Assembly: GCA_017447745.1 (NCBI GenBank)
Contig: JAFSMW010000148.1
Coordinates: forward strand, 1 to 64,000
DNA length: 64,000 nt
DNA from: Thermoguttaceae bacterium
Lineage (GTDB): Bacteria; Planctomycetota; Planctomycetia; Pirellulales; Thermoguttaceae
Reading direction: 5' to 3'
Both the position numbers and the translations under genes were made by a program. Positions 47,462-57,618 of the stretch are shown here, one piece after another. The notes beneath the pieces are model-generated. The model saw only the letters and a program-made list of their open reading frames with translations, was not told where the DNA came from and searched no databases. Numbering within the stretch: position 1 is the first letter of the stretch; each line of letters opens with the position of its first letter.

Positions 47462-49909
47462 TTACATTTCTGAATTACTCTTGTACTTGTTTTCAAGAGC
47501 TTTAAGCGTTGTTTCTGATTTCTTCAAATCATTCGGCTTGTACGTTCCCAGATTGACGCCGCGAGATTTAAGCAGGCAATACGATGCAACGCGAACGCAT
47601 AGCGTTTCGTCTCGCAGGTCGCTGATCAAAGCGTTCATGTCCTCGGCGGTCAGTTCGTTATGATACTTCCAAAGAATTTCGAAAATTCGCTCTCCTTTGT
47701 TGTCATAGCGTTTTTTCAGTTCTTCCAGAACGCTCTGAGCGTTAGCTTGACTTTTGAGAATGGACGCCTGAAGAACGATAAACTCATCCATCCAGACGCC
47801 GAAACGATCTTCTTTGTTAAAATCTTCAACCAGAGTTGAATACTGTCCCATCATCGACAAAGAGACCAAAACGGTTTGACGCAGTTCTTTGCTGATCGTT
47901 TTATTGTCGATAATCTCGGAAAGCGTAACGCCAATTGGCTTCTCGCCAATAAGACGCTTTTCCAGATCGGTAACTGGCGCCGTTGCCTCCTGTCTCCATT
48001 CCGGAGCTGAACCCTGAGGATTGGTCGTTCCAGACTGACAATCGATCAACGTCGGCGCAGCAACAGGGCTCAGAACGCCTTTATTCTGCACATTCGCCTT
48101 TCCATTTAGCAATGAAATCGTCCCGTAAAAACTGGCGGGCGTTGTACAAGGATCGTCGCCTGGTCTGAGGACGTCTGCTTCAAACGTTACCTGAACGGAT
48201 GGCTGATTGATTTCCAAAACCGTTGGGAGATTGGCGCATTTAATAACGATCTTTTGAGTAAATGCGGCGCTTGTAGCCAAAATCAGTCGACCGTAATCCA
48301 AAGTAATATGTATTTCCTCTGGCGTGGATTTTGGCGAAATCGTCATTTTTGCCGGACCAACCAGTCGAAGTCGAGCGTTTTTATCGAGCATAATGTCCGG
48401 ACGATAGTCTGGAAACGCCAAGAGCGTATCTCCAGAACGAACGCTGGCGTTTTCTGTCATGCGTCGCCAAGTTTCGGCGCCTTTGGCTTTGTACGCCAAA
48501 ATTTGTGAATCAACGCCATTGCGTTTGACGAATTTACCCAATTCTACCATTGTTTGAGGAGCGTCGTCTTCAAAAAGCTCCAAAGAGTTATTATCAGAGT
48601 TTTCCTCTTCTTCAGCCGTTGGAGCTTTTGTATCTGTCGGGTCAATAGGGGCTGAGTCTGTATTGAGCGAATCGTCTGGAACAGAAACGTTGTTGTCTTC
48701 ATCGGTTGATGGAGAATCGGGATCTTCGATTACGGCTTTCGTATTTTCTTCCGGAAGAGAATCCTGATCGTCTTCCTCCTCGGTCGCCGAATCGGGCGAG
48801 TTGTCCGTTTCCGCTGCTGGGGTTTCAGGATTGTCGTTGTCTTCAGGTTGCTGCTGGTCAGCGGGCTGAGTTGTTTCGTCGTCAGGAGGCGTTTGTTCGT
48901 CGCCGTTTGAATCAGCAGGCGAGGCTGCGTCTGCAGGGGTAGTTTCAGTGGAAGCTTTTTCAGAAGCGTTGTCTTTAGACGAAGGTTTCGTCGCTTTTTC
49001 TGTTAAAGAATCTGAAGCGTTCGGTTCTTCTGTTACAGTAGCGTTTTCGTTGTTAGCAATTTCTGATTCGCCGTTCTTTTTGGGTCCAAGGAACAAAACG
49101 ACGAACAGAATAATCAGAGCCGCCAGCGCAGCAAGGCATAAGAGCCAGGTCAGAATGTTCTGACGCGGTTTTTCAGGCTGTTGGATTTCCGGCGTTGTAA
49201 TCATCTGAGCGTACTGCTCCAACGCCGCTTGCGGATTGACGGCGCTGGGAGCGCTGTCTGTATTGGGAGCGCTTTGAGCTATCGGCTCTGGCGGAGTTTG
49301 CGGTTGTCTGGGAGCTGGCGCTGCTGGAGGGACGGGAATCGGATCGGCTTTTTCGACAGGCGGGGGCGCCGCCGCTTTACGATCCAGATTCAATTTCAAG
49401 CTTTGTCCTCCGCCCAAAATTCCAGACGCGCCGCTGAGAATGCCAGACAAACTCGCCATGAAACCGGATGGAGCCGACTGCTCAGCTGGCTCGCCGCCCA
49501 AGTCAACAGACTCCTCTTCAGCAACGCGTTCTGGAGCGGTGTAGACTTTTTCTCGCCATGCTGGATCGACTTCTGCCGGTTCAATTTGGACGACCGTTAA
49601 GATTTGATGGCAGGCGCTGACTTCGCTAAGTTGACGATCTGAATTGATGCAAAGACGTTCGTATTCCGGAGATTCTTCGGAGGAAAGAACATTGTCCAGG
49701 TATTCTGCCGTTACGTTCGGGTCTAAATGTGAACCCTTGTCGAGAACATCCGGCGCGCCCAGTTCAGGACGAGTCATTACAGAGCGAATTCGATTGCACA
49801 GGTTGTTTGCCGCTTCATTTTTACTCAGCAGCGCTTCAAATTCTTCCGCATCCTGAGCTGGCAAAAGATTGTCAATATACGCCAAAAGCGTGCGAAGGGT
49901 CAGTTTCAT
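47462..49909 (-). CDS. Membrane protein with anti-sigma-like N-terminus and FecR-like domain
   Basis: 815 residues. The N-terminal 110 residues hold two helical segments (LLAYIDNLLPAQDAEEFEAL and VTAEYLDNVLSSEESPEYERL ... ACHQIL) of a type common in planctomycete anti-sigma-like proteins. A Pro-rich linker leads to one membrane helix (TWLLCLAALAALIILFVVLFL), then an acidic, Thr/Asp/Glu-rich spacer of about 170 residues, a FecR-like beta domain (RSGDTLLAFPDYRPDIMLD ... RLRLVGPAKM), and a C-terminal helical domain. The FecR-like part is probably periplasmic and the N-terminus cytoplasmic, suggesting envelope sensing. No sigma-factor gene is adjacent. Confidence 0.82.
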   Translation of the reverse strand: MKLTLRTLLAYIDNLLPAQDAEEFEALLSKNEAANNLCNRIRSVMTRPELGAPDVLDKGSHLDPNVTAEYLDNVLSSEESPEYERLCINSDRQLSEVSACHQILTVVQIEPAEVDPAWREKVYTAPERVAEEESVDLGGEPAEQSAPSGFMASLSGILSGASGILGGGQSLKLNLDRKAAAPPPVEKADPIPVPPAAPAPRQPQTPPEPIAQSAPNTDSAPSAVNPQAALEQYAQMITTPEIQQPEKPRQNILTWLLCLAALAALIILFVVLFLGPKKNGESEIANNENATVTEEPNASDSLTEKATKPSSKDNASEKASTETTPADAASPADSNGDEQTPPDDETTQPADQQQPEDNDNPETPAAETDNSPDSATEEEDDQDSLPEENTKAVIEDPDSPSTDEDNNVSVPDDSLNTDSAPIDPTDTKAPTAEEEENSDNNSLELFEDDAPQTMVELGKFVKRNGVDSQILAYKAKGAETWRRMTENASVRSGDTLLAFPDYRPDIMLDKNARLRLVGPAKMTISPKSTPEEIHITLDYGRLILATSAAFTQKIVIKCANLPTVLEINQPSVQVTFEADVLRPGDDPCTTPASFYGTISLLNGKANVQNKGVLSPVAAPTLIDCQSGTTNPQGSAPEWRQEATAPVTDLEKRLIGEKPIGVTLSEIIDNKTISKELRQTVLVSLSMMGQYSTLVEDFNKEDRFGVWMDEFIVLQASILKSQANAQSVLEELKKRYDNKGERIFEILWKYHNELTAEDMNALISDLRDETLCVRVASYCLLKSRGVNLGTYKPNDLKKSETTLKALENKYKSNSEM

Positions 49910-50120
49910 GGCAGGTATTGAGAGTTAATTTCCAATCAAAACCGCTTAACGTTCAGAACGACGCCGTCTGAAAACGCCCGTTTAGACGAAGACAAAACAT
50001 CGTTAAGCAGTTCCACACTATTAATAGTGCCTCATTCTGCCATTTTTCGTACAAAAAATCTCTCGATTTTTAAAATTTATCTATTAAAACAGATTATTTA
50101 GATATAGTTTGCTTGACGCT

Positions 50121-50300
50121 TTACGAAACCAGAGTCGTATTTGAGGAAGATTCCTCTGTTTCTGCCGTTGCCGTGTCTTGCGCCGAACGAATAGCCTCTT
50201 CGATTTGCTTGTCAAGCTCTTCCAGACTGGCTAAAATCGCATCGTGTCGAGCGTCCAGTTCCATGAGCGTCTCAATTTGTTTAAAATTATCGCTATCCAT
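50121..50300 (-). CDS. Tiny coiled-coil protein
   Basis: 59 residues from ATG 50300: MDSDNFKQIETLMELDARHD, then a heptad-rich helix (ILASLEELDKQIEEAIRSA) and an acidic tail. Its style is like short conserved planctomycete proteins with an LDARHD core. An upstream in-frame start (50375) would add 25 Asn/Tyr-rich residues that look non-coding. Function unknown; it lies between two envelope genes on the same strand. Confidence 0.6.
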   Translation of the reverse strand: MDSDNFKQIETLMELDARHDAILASLEELDKQIEEAIRSAQDTATAETEESSSNTTLVS

Positions 50301-50464
50301 TTTTTTAATTTTGATTATTTTCAAATTCTGGTTGTACGGGTTATAACGATTATACTCATTATATAATTTCGGCAATTTTCATGAGAAAATCCAGCGGAGA
50401 GTAAAAAAGTCCGAAATCCAACTTGAAAAAGGGGGCTGATTCGAACGGAAAGCCTTTTGCCGCT

Positions 50465-53400
50465 TTACCGGTTAATCCTGTTTTGTGCGGTGGCAGGCGG
50501 CGATTGGGGTGGTGGAGAATCTTCGAACAGCGGGGATTCTCGCTGTATATGAAGCTGATTAATCGGGCCTTCCAGTCGGATTCGCAAAATACTTTTACTC
50601 ACTCCTTTGAGGATGTTGTCAAAAACTGGAATTCTATAATCGCCTTTCCCTACTTGCGTATAGAAAGACATGTTGACTCGTTTGTTGAAATCCATTTCTC
50701 CAGATCCGTAGAGGCTAATAGCGTCGCCGCGGAAATTGATCTTGTCGAAAAACATATGCGGACCTGAAAAACGAAACGACGCTTCGGAATTGCTAAACGC
50801 GTTTTGACTGGGTTCTTTAATGCTCAATAATTTCAGCAAAGAAACCATTGCGGGCAGATGATAAATGTCAGCTTCTTCCAACCACAAATCGCCTCCTCCG
50901 CCCAAGGTGTTTATATCGTCGGAAATACCCCATATTTTAATAAACGTGTGGAATTTCCCTAACAGTTGATCCGATTGAGTAACTTCGCCACACTGTTCCA
51001 GTCGGGCGTTTCTTAAATTTGCAAAAACGCAAAAGCGAGCTGGTTCATTGAAAAGCAGCACGCCGTCGGTTGTGAAATCGCCTCCAAACACTTTGGCGGT
51101 AAGCGGCTGCGCTTTTTCGCTGCCAACGGCGTTTTGAATTGACCTTTGAAATGTATTGGTTTCCCTTGGGAAAATGCTTCGCAAAATCTGAGGCGCGGCG
51201 CTTCCGAAAAACGCTTGATAGTTATTAATCTGATACGGTCCTTTAATATTGGAAAACTGAACCATGTTCCACAAAGCGCTTTCGATAGCAAGCTGTCCTT
51301 CAGAATAGAATTCGCCGTTGACCATGTAACCCGAGGTCGTAATTCCTCCGCAAATTCCGCGAAGCGTGATTCCCTTGCTTATTGACACTTCCTGAACGCC
51401 AATCTCTCCGTTCCATTGCGCTGAAAGAGGCGTTTGATTTTTGTAGTTATAGTTCAAATTGACGATGCCGCGATAATGCAGAGGGCCTTTCAAATTCAAG
51501 GACGTTAAGGTCTTTCGCATGGATTCCGGAATCGCATTGATCAAGTCGCGATCCACGGTCAGACGATCCACAGCAACTTTGGACAGATTGGCTTTCCATC
51601 CGGAACCGGGAATAACATTGCCGTCGATTTGACAGCATAGCATCGTTTGGTTATGATTTCCTGTAAAATCCTTGATGGTAAAATGTTCGTTTTCGTAGTC
51701 GATTGTTCCTGAAACTTTATCCAGACGATACGGAAAGGAAGCGGCGCGCATGCTGAATTCTTCGCCTGTTGGAATCGCGTGAATTTTCAGCTTCGGACCT
51801 TTATCGACGCCTATCCGCATGGCTATATCCACTTGAGCGTTGACAGAACCGGTTATACCCAGTCCATAGATGAGCTTGGCGTTTTCCTCTGGCATGGACG
51901 ACGTGAGAACCTTGTCAACCGGCAAGTCGGTCATCTTCAAATTGAGAAAGAAATCATGCGGTTGATCCGGCTGTAAATTGACTCTCCCGCTTCCCGTTAT
52001 TTTTACCGGCGTTGTGCTGACCGTCAGATTTTCAAACGTCCAAAAATGATTTTTCATGTACAATCTGCCGTTAAGACTGCGGAGAGGATACGGGAAATGT
52101 TCATAACGTCCGGAGCAGTTGACCAGACCGATATCGACGATCAAATCTATCGGCGTACCGTTTCCGTGGACGTCCAGACGCACGTCAACGTCAACCGTTC
52201 CTTTAGGATCAAATTGATGAATTAAATCTTGCGCCTTTTGGGGACACGCGTTGACAACCTTGTCTGAAATGACGATTTTTCTGCCCTTAACCTGAAAATA
52301 GCCGGAAATCTTTTTCAGATGAGAATCGTTGGGATTATCCGTTTTGGGGTTCTCGTCCGAGATTGTAAATACCTCAGCCGGAATGAGAAACTCTCCGTTC
52401 AAGGTGATATTGTCGTTGTCTTTGAGATTGATGTTGAGCTTCTGATTGTTCAGTTCAATCGTTCCGTCAAGATTGGAAAGAGGATACGGGAATTTTTTGT
52501 ATAACATGGTCCCGTTGTGACACTGTAACTTAACATAAGGCGTCCATGTTTGCCCGTCGAACTTGAAATAGGCGTCAGCCGTTACCAGACCGGACGGCTG
52601 AATTGATTCCCAGATTTCCGCAACTTTGGCGGGCAGCTTCGAGACAAGCCGGTTGTCTATAGGCATATTGCCGAGTTTGATTCTCAATTCTTTCGGCGCA
52701 TTTTTCTCGTACGTCAATTGCCGATAAGCCATCTGGATATTTCCAGTTCCCATGTTGGCGGAAAAAGACTGAATATTCGCTTCCTTTTCCGAGACGTCGT
52801 ATTTAATGTGAATGTTAGTCAGCGGTTCAGAAGAAGCGCTCCAGTCCCAGCGACCGTTGACCACTTCTCCGATAACTCTGTAATGCAGCTTTTTTCCAAT
52901 TTCGGCTGATCCGTCATAAAAAAACAGACACTTCGAGGACATTATTCCCATGACGTTTTTGACAAGACGCATGTCCGACATCAGGCGGGCGATTTCATCT
53001 CGCGGCAAAACCTCAAGAGGCAATGCGTTATACAATCGATCCGACAGCTCGCACTGACTGACGTTGGCTTCTATGTTTACCTGTTTTTTGTCAAGATTTA
53101 ACAAGCCGGAATAGGTCATTGATTTGGCGTAATCTCCGGTCATGACGCCAACGATGTCATAAACGTTGTTCGCTTTGAGCGTCATGTGAGCTTTGATGTC
53201 CCGCAGCTCGAACATGGCGTTGACTTTTCGATAGTCTCGTATTTGACAATCGACGTCGTCAAGATCTACCACGCGAAAGGGCGTGTTCTTTTTTTGTCTT
53301 GTAAAATGCAAAAATTGAAAATTCCATCGTTCTTTGTCAACCGGATAGAGAACAACGTCGGCGTTGCGGAGCTGTACGCGCTCTATGGAAAGACCTTTGA

Positions 53401-53779
53401 ATACCAGATCTTTTATTGACTGCTGCGTTACAATGAACATCTCTTCCACCGATACGAAATCGTACAGACCGCTTTTGGATTCCGGCAAAACTAGTTCAGA
53501 TGCGTTTACCGGATTGCTTTCCGAATTGAGAAATGCGTTTTTGGGAAAGCGGATTTGTAATCTGCGAAGTCGAATGCCTTTGCCGTGAATGAACTCGGCG
53601 GATTCCAGACTCACAACCGCATCGGGAAACTGTTCTTCGAGCTTTGCAACTGCTTTTGAACGTATATATGGATTAATGTTCAGTATTAATATTGGAATTA
53701 TTATTAACAACCCCAATCCAAGCAAAGGAATGAGGCGTCTGATAATGAATTTCAACAGCGATAACAGAAAATTAAACAT
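50465..53779 (-). CDS. AsmA-like/TamB-type large envelope protein
   Basis: 1104 residues. One N-terminal membrane helix (LIPLLGLGLLIIIPILILNI), then a long series of beta-strand repeats seen in AsmA/DUF3971 proteins, for example NLDGTIELNNQKLNI, YPLRSLNGRLYMKNHFWTFENLTVSTTPVKITGSGRV (cut here in family style), YRLDKVSGTIDYENEHFTIKD and a C-terminal LWLEEADIYHLPAMVSLLKLLSI. Such proteins bridge the periplasm and are implicated in lipid transport to the outer membrane. Its role here is inferred from fold only. Confidence 0.82.
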   Translation of the reverse strand: MFNFLLSLLKFIIRRLIPLLGLGLLIIIPILILNINPYIRSKAVAKLEEQFPDAVVSLESAEFIHGKGIRLRRLQIRFPKNAFLNSESNPVNASELVLPESKSGLYDFVSVEEMFIVTQQSIKDLVFKGLSIERVQLRNADVVLYPVDKERWNFQFLHFTRQKKNTPFRVVDLDDVDCQIRDYRKVNAMFELRDIKAHMTLKANNVYDIVGVMTGDYAKSMTYSGLLNLDKKQVNIEANVSQCELSDRLYNALPLEVLPRDEIARLMSDMRLVKNVMGIMSSKCLFFYDGSAEIGKKLHYRVIGEVVNGRWDWSASSEPLTNIHIKYDVSEKEANIQSFSANMGTGNIQMAYRQLTYEKNAPKELRIKLGNMPIDNRLVSKLPAKVAEIWESIQPSGLVTADAYFKFDGQTWTPYVKLQCHNGTMLYKKFPYPLSNLDGTIELNNQKLNINLKDNDNITLNGEFLIPAEVFTISDENPKTDNPNDSHLKKISGYFQVKGRKIVISDKVVNACPQKAQDLIHQFDPKGTVDVDVRLDVHGNGTPIDLIVDIGLVNCSGRYEHFPYPLRSLNGRLYMKNHFWTFENLTVSTTPVKITGSGRVNLQPDQPHDFFLNLKMTDLPVDKVLTSSMPEENAKLIYGLGITGSVNAQVDIAMRIGVDKGPKLKIHAIPTGEEFSMRAASFPYRLDKVSGTIDYENEHFTIKDFTGNHNQTMLCCQIDGNVIPGSGWKANLSKVAVDRLTVDRDLINAIPESMRKTLTSLNLKGPLHYRGIVNLNYNYKNQTPLSAQWNGEIGVQEVSISKGITLRGICGGITTSGYMVNGEFYSEGQLAIESALWNMVQFSNIKGPYQINNYQAFFGSAAPQILRSIFPRETNTFQRSIQNAVGSEKAQPLTAKVFGGDFTTDGVLLFNEPARFCVFANLRNARLEQCGEVTQSDQLLGKFHTFIKIWGISDDINTLGGGGDLWLEEADIYHLPAMVSLLKLLSIKEPSQNAFSNSEASFRFSGPHMFFDKINFRGDAISLYGSGEMDFNKRVNMSFYTQVGKGDYRIPVFDNILKGVSKSILRIRLEGPINQLHIQRESPLFEDSPPPQSPPATAQNRINR

Positions 53780-53865
53780 ACGTATTGCAAAGTTTCGAGT
53801 TGTAAGAAAACGATATTAAAACGCATCCCGCCGTCAAATTGTTCGCTGGTTGCGGTTTTAAATCG

Positions 53866-55131
53866 TTAAATACAATTTTCCTCTTGCTGTTTTTGTTTGG
53901 TCGCCAATATACACATCAGCCACATCGCAGGAAGGCGATATCGTATTGACCCGACAAACAATAATGGTATGCCGCATATATATATAGCTAGTAAGACAAA
54001 TAATAGCCAAAAATTCGTTTTTTGACCAGAGCAGTTTAATGAATATATAGTAAAAATCCATAAAAGAATATACGGAACGCCCATCGTCAAACGAATTGAC
54101 AATTTAGAGAATGTAGATTGATTAGGAAATGGAGACCATGTTCGCATCAATTTGACTACGGCTAATTGACAGGCTTTTCCCGGATTGGACGTTGCCCAAT
54201 CCCAGGCGGCGCGGCGAGTATAGTCGTTGACTTGCAGTTCCTGCTCAATATTGTCGACTTGACCGTTGGCTTTGGCGCCAAACCGTTCGTAGACGTCAGC
54301 CATAAACGCCATATTGCTTGAACCGTCTGCGTCTGGATTGAGACCGTCCATGAGCGACGGACCGCCTTGGAGGGTTGTGAAAATCCAGCGTCCTGAAATC
54401 CGATAGTTTCGATAAGCCCACGGCGTCAGCGCGAGAAACATAACGGCAATCGACACAACGCCTTGCAAAAAGAGCTTTATCGATCCCGTTCTCTTCCATA
54501 GCCGATACAGCCCGATAGCCGCCAGCGCTCCGGGAGTAAACAGAATCCAGCCTGGCTTGACCAACGTTGCCAAACCGGCAAACAGACCCATCAAGATCGC
54601 ATCCTGCCAGCGGGATGATATGAAACATCGAATCCAAAAGAATACTTGCGCCAGCATAAAAACGGAAAAGAGAGTTTCCGACAAAATCATGGGGCTGATG
54701 AGAACAAACTCCGGATAAAGGGCGGCAATTGCGGCGGCTATTAGTCCGGATTTTTCTCCATTGAGAAGTTGAGCAATCGCCCACGTCTGCCAAACGCAAA
54801 CCGTTGCCAGAACTGCTCCACCCAGACGAGCGTACAGAATTGGCATGGACGTCCCGAAAATTGTTTGCAATGCAGCCAAAAACAGAGGATAGCCCGGCAT
54901 GCGAAAGATTTGCCGACCGAAATATTCATACGGCTTTCCAGAAGCGACATTTTGGGCGAGAGTCCAGTACCCGTCGCTGTCGCCGTAGACGAACCCGCCA
55001 TGAGCGTAACAAACGTCCCAGAATATTGCAGCCAAAAGGCGAACAGCTAATGCGCCCAGTAGAATAAACGTCAGCCAGAGTCTGGTTGAGGAGCGCTGTT
55101 CGCCGTTGGCTGTCTGTAGGACGCTTTTCAC
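53866..55131 (-). CDS. GT39-like membrane glycosyltransferase
   Basis: 421 residues with about ten hydrophobic segments. The first loop has YGDSDGYWTLAQNVASG with the acidic pair expected in polyprenyl-phosphate glycosyltransferases, then FRMPGYPLFLAAL, a family-typical motif. It probably adds sugars to envelope molecules at the outer face of the inner membrane; substrates unknown. It begins 8 bases after the stop of the small membrane gene upstream and is likely co-transcribed with it. Related in class, not close in sequence, to the enzyme at 21482. Confidence 0.85.
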   Translation of the reverse strand: MKSVLQTANGEQRSSTRLWLTFILLGALAVRLLAAIFWDVCYAHGGFVYGDSDGYWTLAQNVASGKPYEYFGRQIFRMPGYPLFLAALQTIFGTSMPILYARLGGAVLATVCVWQTWAIAQLLNGEKSGLIAAAIAALYPEFVLISPMILSETLFSVFMLAQVFFWIRCFISSRWQDAILMGLFAGLATLVKPGWILFTPGALAAIGLYRLWKRTGSIKLFLQGVVSIAVMFLALTPWAYRNYRISGRWIFTTLQGGPSLMDGLNPDADGSSNMAFMADVYERFGAKANGQVDNIEQELQVNDYTRRAAWDWATSNPGKACQLAVVKLMRTWSPFPNQSTFSKLSIRLTMGVPYILLWIFTIYSLNCSGQKTNFWLLFVLLAIYICGIPLLFVGSIRYRLPAMWLMCILATKQKQQEENCI

Positions 55132-55139
55132 TTCGCGTA

Positions 55140-55376
55140 TCAGTCCTTTTGAAGGGGTTTATCCCGACGATGAACGGGAGCGCACGTTACCATTAAAGCC
55201 AAGCCAATGCAGAGAACGACCAACATGTATGCCATCATATAAGCAGACCAGCCTGGCGTTTGAAATTCAATTTTGGGCTCATCAGCCTCTTTTGCTGCGA
55301 AGCACAAAAGGGGAAAGAATGTTACACAAACGAATAAAACGATTTGGTAAATGCGTACGGACAGTTTGTTCAACAT
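55140..55376 (-). CDS. Small membrane protein
   Basis: 78 residues: an N-terminal hydrophobic signal or anchor (IVLFVCVTFFPLLCFA), a short polar part ending PGWSAYMMAYMLVVLCIGLA with a second membrane helix, and a basic Pro/Arg tail (CAPVHRRDKP). Located directly before the glycosyltransferase in the same direction. No known function. Confidence 0.72.
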   Translation of the reverse strand: MLNKLSVRIYQIVLFVCVTFFPLLCFAAKEADEPKIEFQTPGWSAYMMAYMLVVLCIGLALMVTCAPVHRRDKPLQKD

Positions 55377-55830
55377 GGAAAATCTTTCGGAGTTGCGAGT
55401 GGTTTAGGGGGTGGTTAGTTGGAAATAGGCGCGAAGCGCATCCGCTAGAACCGCATTAGCGGTTCAATATTAGTAGCCGTGGGTTTCAACCCACGGAGTA
55501 AGTGGTAAGTTAGATGATCGCTTGCGTACTAACCACTAATCACTAATTACTAATCACTAATTTAATTATACATAGTTTGAAGGCTTTTTCAATAGTCCAA
55601 TCAGAAAAGAAACCTAAAATTTTAAGTAAAATCGAAGATTTTATCGAATAATTCGAACGTTCGTTCTGGAATTTTCCGAAAATTTTTGGATTTTTTATTG
55701 TAAAATCCTTGACAACTTCGTAAAAAAAAGACAAAATATATATGGGGAAATCTATAATACCGTGATACTGATATTATCCTTTTGCATCCTGACGTTTTCC
55801 CTTTCCATAACCATTTAATGCTTAACCGTC
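55377..55830. other. Divergent intergenic region with repeats and kinase promoter
   Basis: 454 bases. Contains double-hairpin copy C (55429-55498), GTAAGTG heptamers, a CGCTTGCG core (55519-55526) and TAATCAC/TAATTAC heptamers to about 55562, then an AT-rich stretch with TTGACA at 55709-55714 and CAAAAT 17 bases later, a plausible promoter for the kinase. No gene was seen. Confidence 0.6.
55429..55498 (-). repeat. Double-hairpin dispersed repeat, copy C
   Basis: In reverse orientation: tail GCGCGAAGCGCATCCGCTA, hairpin GAACCGCATTAGCGGTTC, spacer AATATTAGTAG, and hairpin CCGTGGGTTTCAACCCACGG, whose arms are fully complementary. The best preserved copy. Confidence 0.9.
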
Positions 55831-57618
55831 ATGTCGTCGAATTCAGATAATCATAATACGCCAACAACGCCCATCAACATTGGCGATGGAAACAACGAAT
55901 CGGAGCGCAGCAGTTCTCTGACCGTTGAATTGTCCAGTTCGTCGTCGGCGTCTGTTTCCGGTAAGAATTCGTCTGCTTTGTCAACTGACTCGATATCGGC
56001 AAATGGTATAACGGCGGCTCCGATAAGTCAGGAAACGGCGGTATTGTCAGATGCAACGGTAATCCGCAACCGAAACGATCAGCAGGAGCCAACCAGTTCG
56101 AATTCCTCGAACGTTAATTCTTCAGTGGATTCTTCCAACGCGAATGTCAAAATAGTTCAGGACAATTTATTTAACGGTCATGATTCCGCCCGATTGCAAT
56201 TAGGCGATTATCAGATATTGGAATCTATCGGCGGCGGAGGCATGGGGCGAATTTATCGCGCCAGGGACACTCGTCTGGACAGAGACGTCGCTCTGAAAGT
56301 TCTGGCTCCCAATCAGCAGTCAGAAGAATTTCGGGAACGGTTTGTCGTCGAGGCAAAAGCGTCTGCCCGGCTTCATCATGATAATATTGTTTCTGTTTAT
56401 TCCTTTGGGCAGACCGACGGCTTGACGTATTTGGTTATGGAATACATACCAGGCAGCAATATTCGCGATCTGGTAACTCAAAACGGTCCGCTGTCGATAG
56501 AAGATACGCTTGTGTATGCAATACAATTGGCGTCCGCTCTGGAACACATCAATGAAAAAGGCATCGTTCATCGAGACATCAAACCGTCCAACGTTCTCAT
56601 TACGAACGACGGAACGGTAAAGGTTATTGATCTGGGGCTGGCAAAAAACAACTCGGAGCCGGCAAACGACCTGACGCAAACCGGCGTTACTCTCGGCACG
56701 TTTGACTATATCTCTCCAGAACAGGCTCGAGACGCTCGAAATGTCGACATCCGATCCGATATTTATTCGTTGGGCTGTTCGTTGTTTTTCATGCTTACCG
56801 GTCAACCGCCATTTCCCAATAGAAACGCTTTGCAAAAACTGCTCAGCCATCAGGGAGATGAAGCGCCAAGCATTCAGAGTCTTCGACCGGACGTTCCCAA
56901 TCGGCTTGCTGACATCATCATGCGCTGCATGGCAAAAAATCCTGAGATGCGTTATCAAACGCCTCAGGAGTTATCCAAAGCGCTTTATATAGCCGCTGAA
57001 GAACAGGGAATGCGTCCAAGCGGGTTTTCGATGTCAAAATGGTACATGCCGTCTATATCGCGTCTGCTGGTTTGGAAAGATCGTTTATGGTGGGCTATTC
57101 CAATCGTCGCCCTGGTTATTGCCATCATGATTTTGGATAACCTCTGGAAACCAAACCAGCGACAATCGGAATTCCTGCCGGAAAATCCGGGGTTAAAACG
57201 AAGCGTTGTTTCAGTAAACTCTGTCGACAGCTTTAAGTCAGACCGTATGACGCCAAGTCCGAAAGTCAAACCATTCAATTTTAATATTCATCCGAAAGCC
57301 TACCCGCAGTCTTCTAGTATTATTTCAACTGAAGACAAGCGTTCCAAAACGTCCGACATTCCTAAAGAACCCGTTCCAACGTCTGAAAACAATCCGCCTT
57401 CTGACGTTGGAGCTGTTATTCCGCCGATTGCAGATCCGTTAAACCCGATTGCAGATCCGTTAAGCGACGTTCAACCTGTCCTCACTTCCGAAACGCCGAC
57501 TGGCGAATTGCAGGATGCGTTTTTGTCGGACGTCAATAATCCGTCGCCCGACAATGCGCCACAGGGGAACGCTACGCCAAGAAAAAAGGTTCATTCCGTA
57601 ACGCTGGAAAACGACTAA
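55831..57618 (+). CDS. Membrane-anchored Ser/Thr protein kinase (PknB-type)
   Basis: 595 residues. A Ser/Asn-rich disordered N-terminus of about 125 residues precedes the kinase domain (about 127-390): Gly loop IGGGGMGRIYRARD, ALKVL with the catalytic Lys, HRDIKPSNVLI catalytic loop, DLGLAK in place of the usual DFG, and GTFDYISPEQARD activation segment. One membrane helix (WAIPIVALVIAIMILDNLW) is followed by a Pro/Ser-rich extracytoplasmic tail with an ADPLNPIADPLS-type duplication and no recognised sensor domain. The kinase side is cytoplasmic. The PP2C enzyme at 30119 is a candidate antagonist. Confidence 0.94.
   Translation: MSSNSDNHNTPTTPINIGDGNNESERSSSLTVELSSSSSASVSGKNSSALSTDSISANGITAAPISQETAVLSDATVIRNRNDQQEPTSSNSSNVNSSVDSSNANVKIVQDNLFNGHDSARLQLGDYQILESIGGGGMGRIYRARDTRLDRDVALKVLAPNQQSEEFRERFVVEAKASARLHHDNIVSVYSFGQTDGLTYLVMEYIPGSNIRDLVTQNGPLSIEDTLVYAIQLASALEHINEKGIVHRDIKPSNVLITNDGTVKVIDLGLAKNNSEPANDLTQTGVTLGTFDYISPEQARDARNVDIRSDIYSLGCSLFFMLTGQPPFPNRNALQKLLSHQGDEAPSIQSLRPDVPNRLADIIMRCMAKNPEMRYQTPQELSKALYIAAEEQGMRPSGFSMSKWYMPSISRLLVWKDRLWWAIPIVALVIAIMILDNLWKPNQRQSEFLPENPGLKRSVVSVNSVDSFKSDRMTPSPKVKPFNFNIHPKAYPQSSSIISTEDKRSKTSDIPKEPVPTSENNPPSDVGAVIPPIADPLNPIADPLSDVQPVLTSETPTGELQDAFLSDVNNPSPDNAPQGNATPRKKVHSVTLEND

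Noticed and set aside
50376-50464. Possible tRNA remnant around a GATTCGAAC string
   Set aside because: No acceptor stem, anticodon arm or D-arm can be folded around it.
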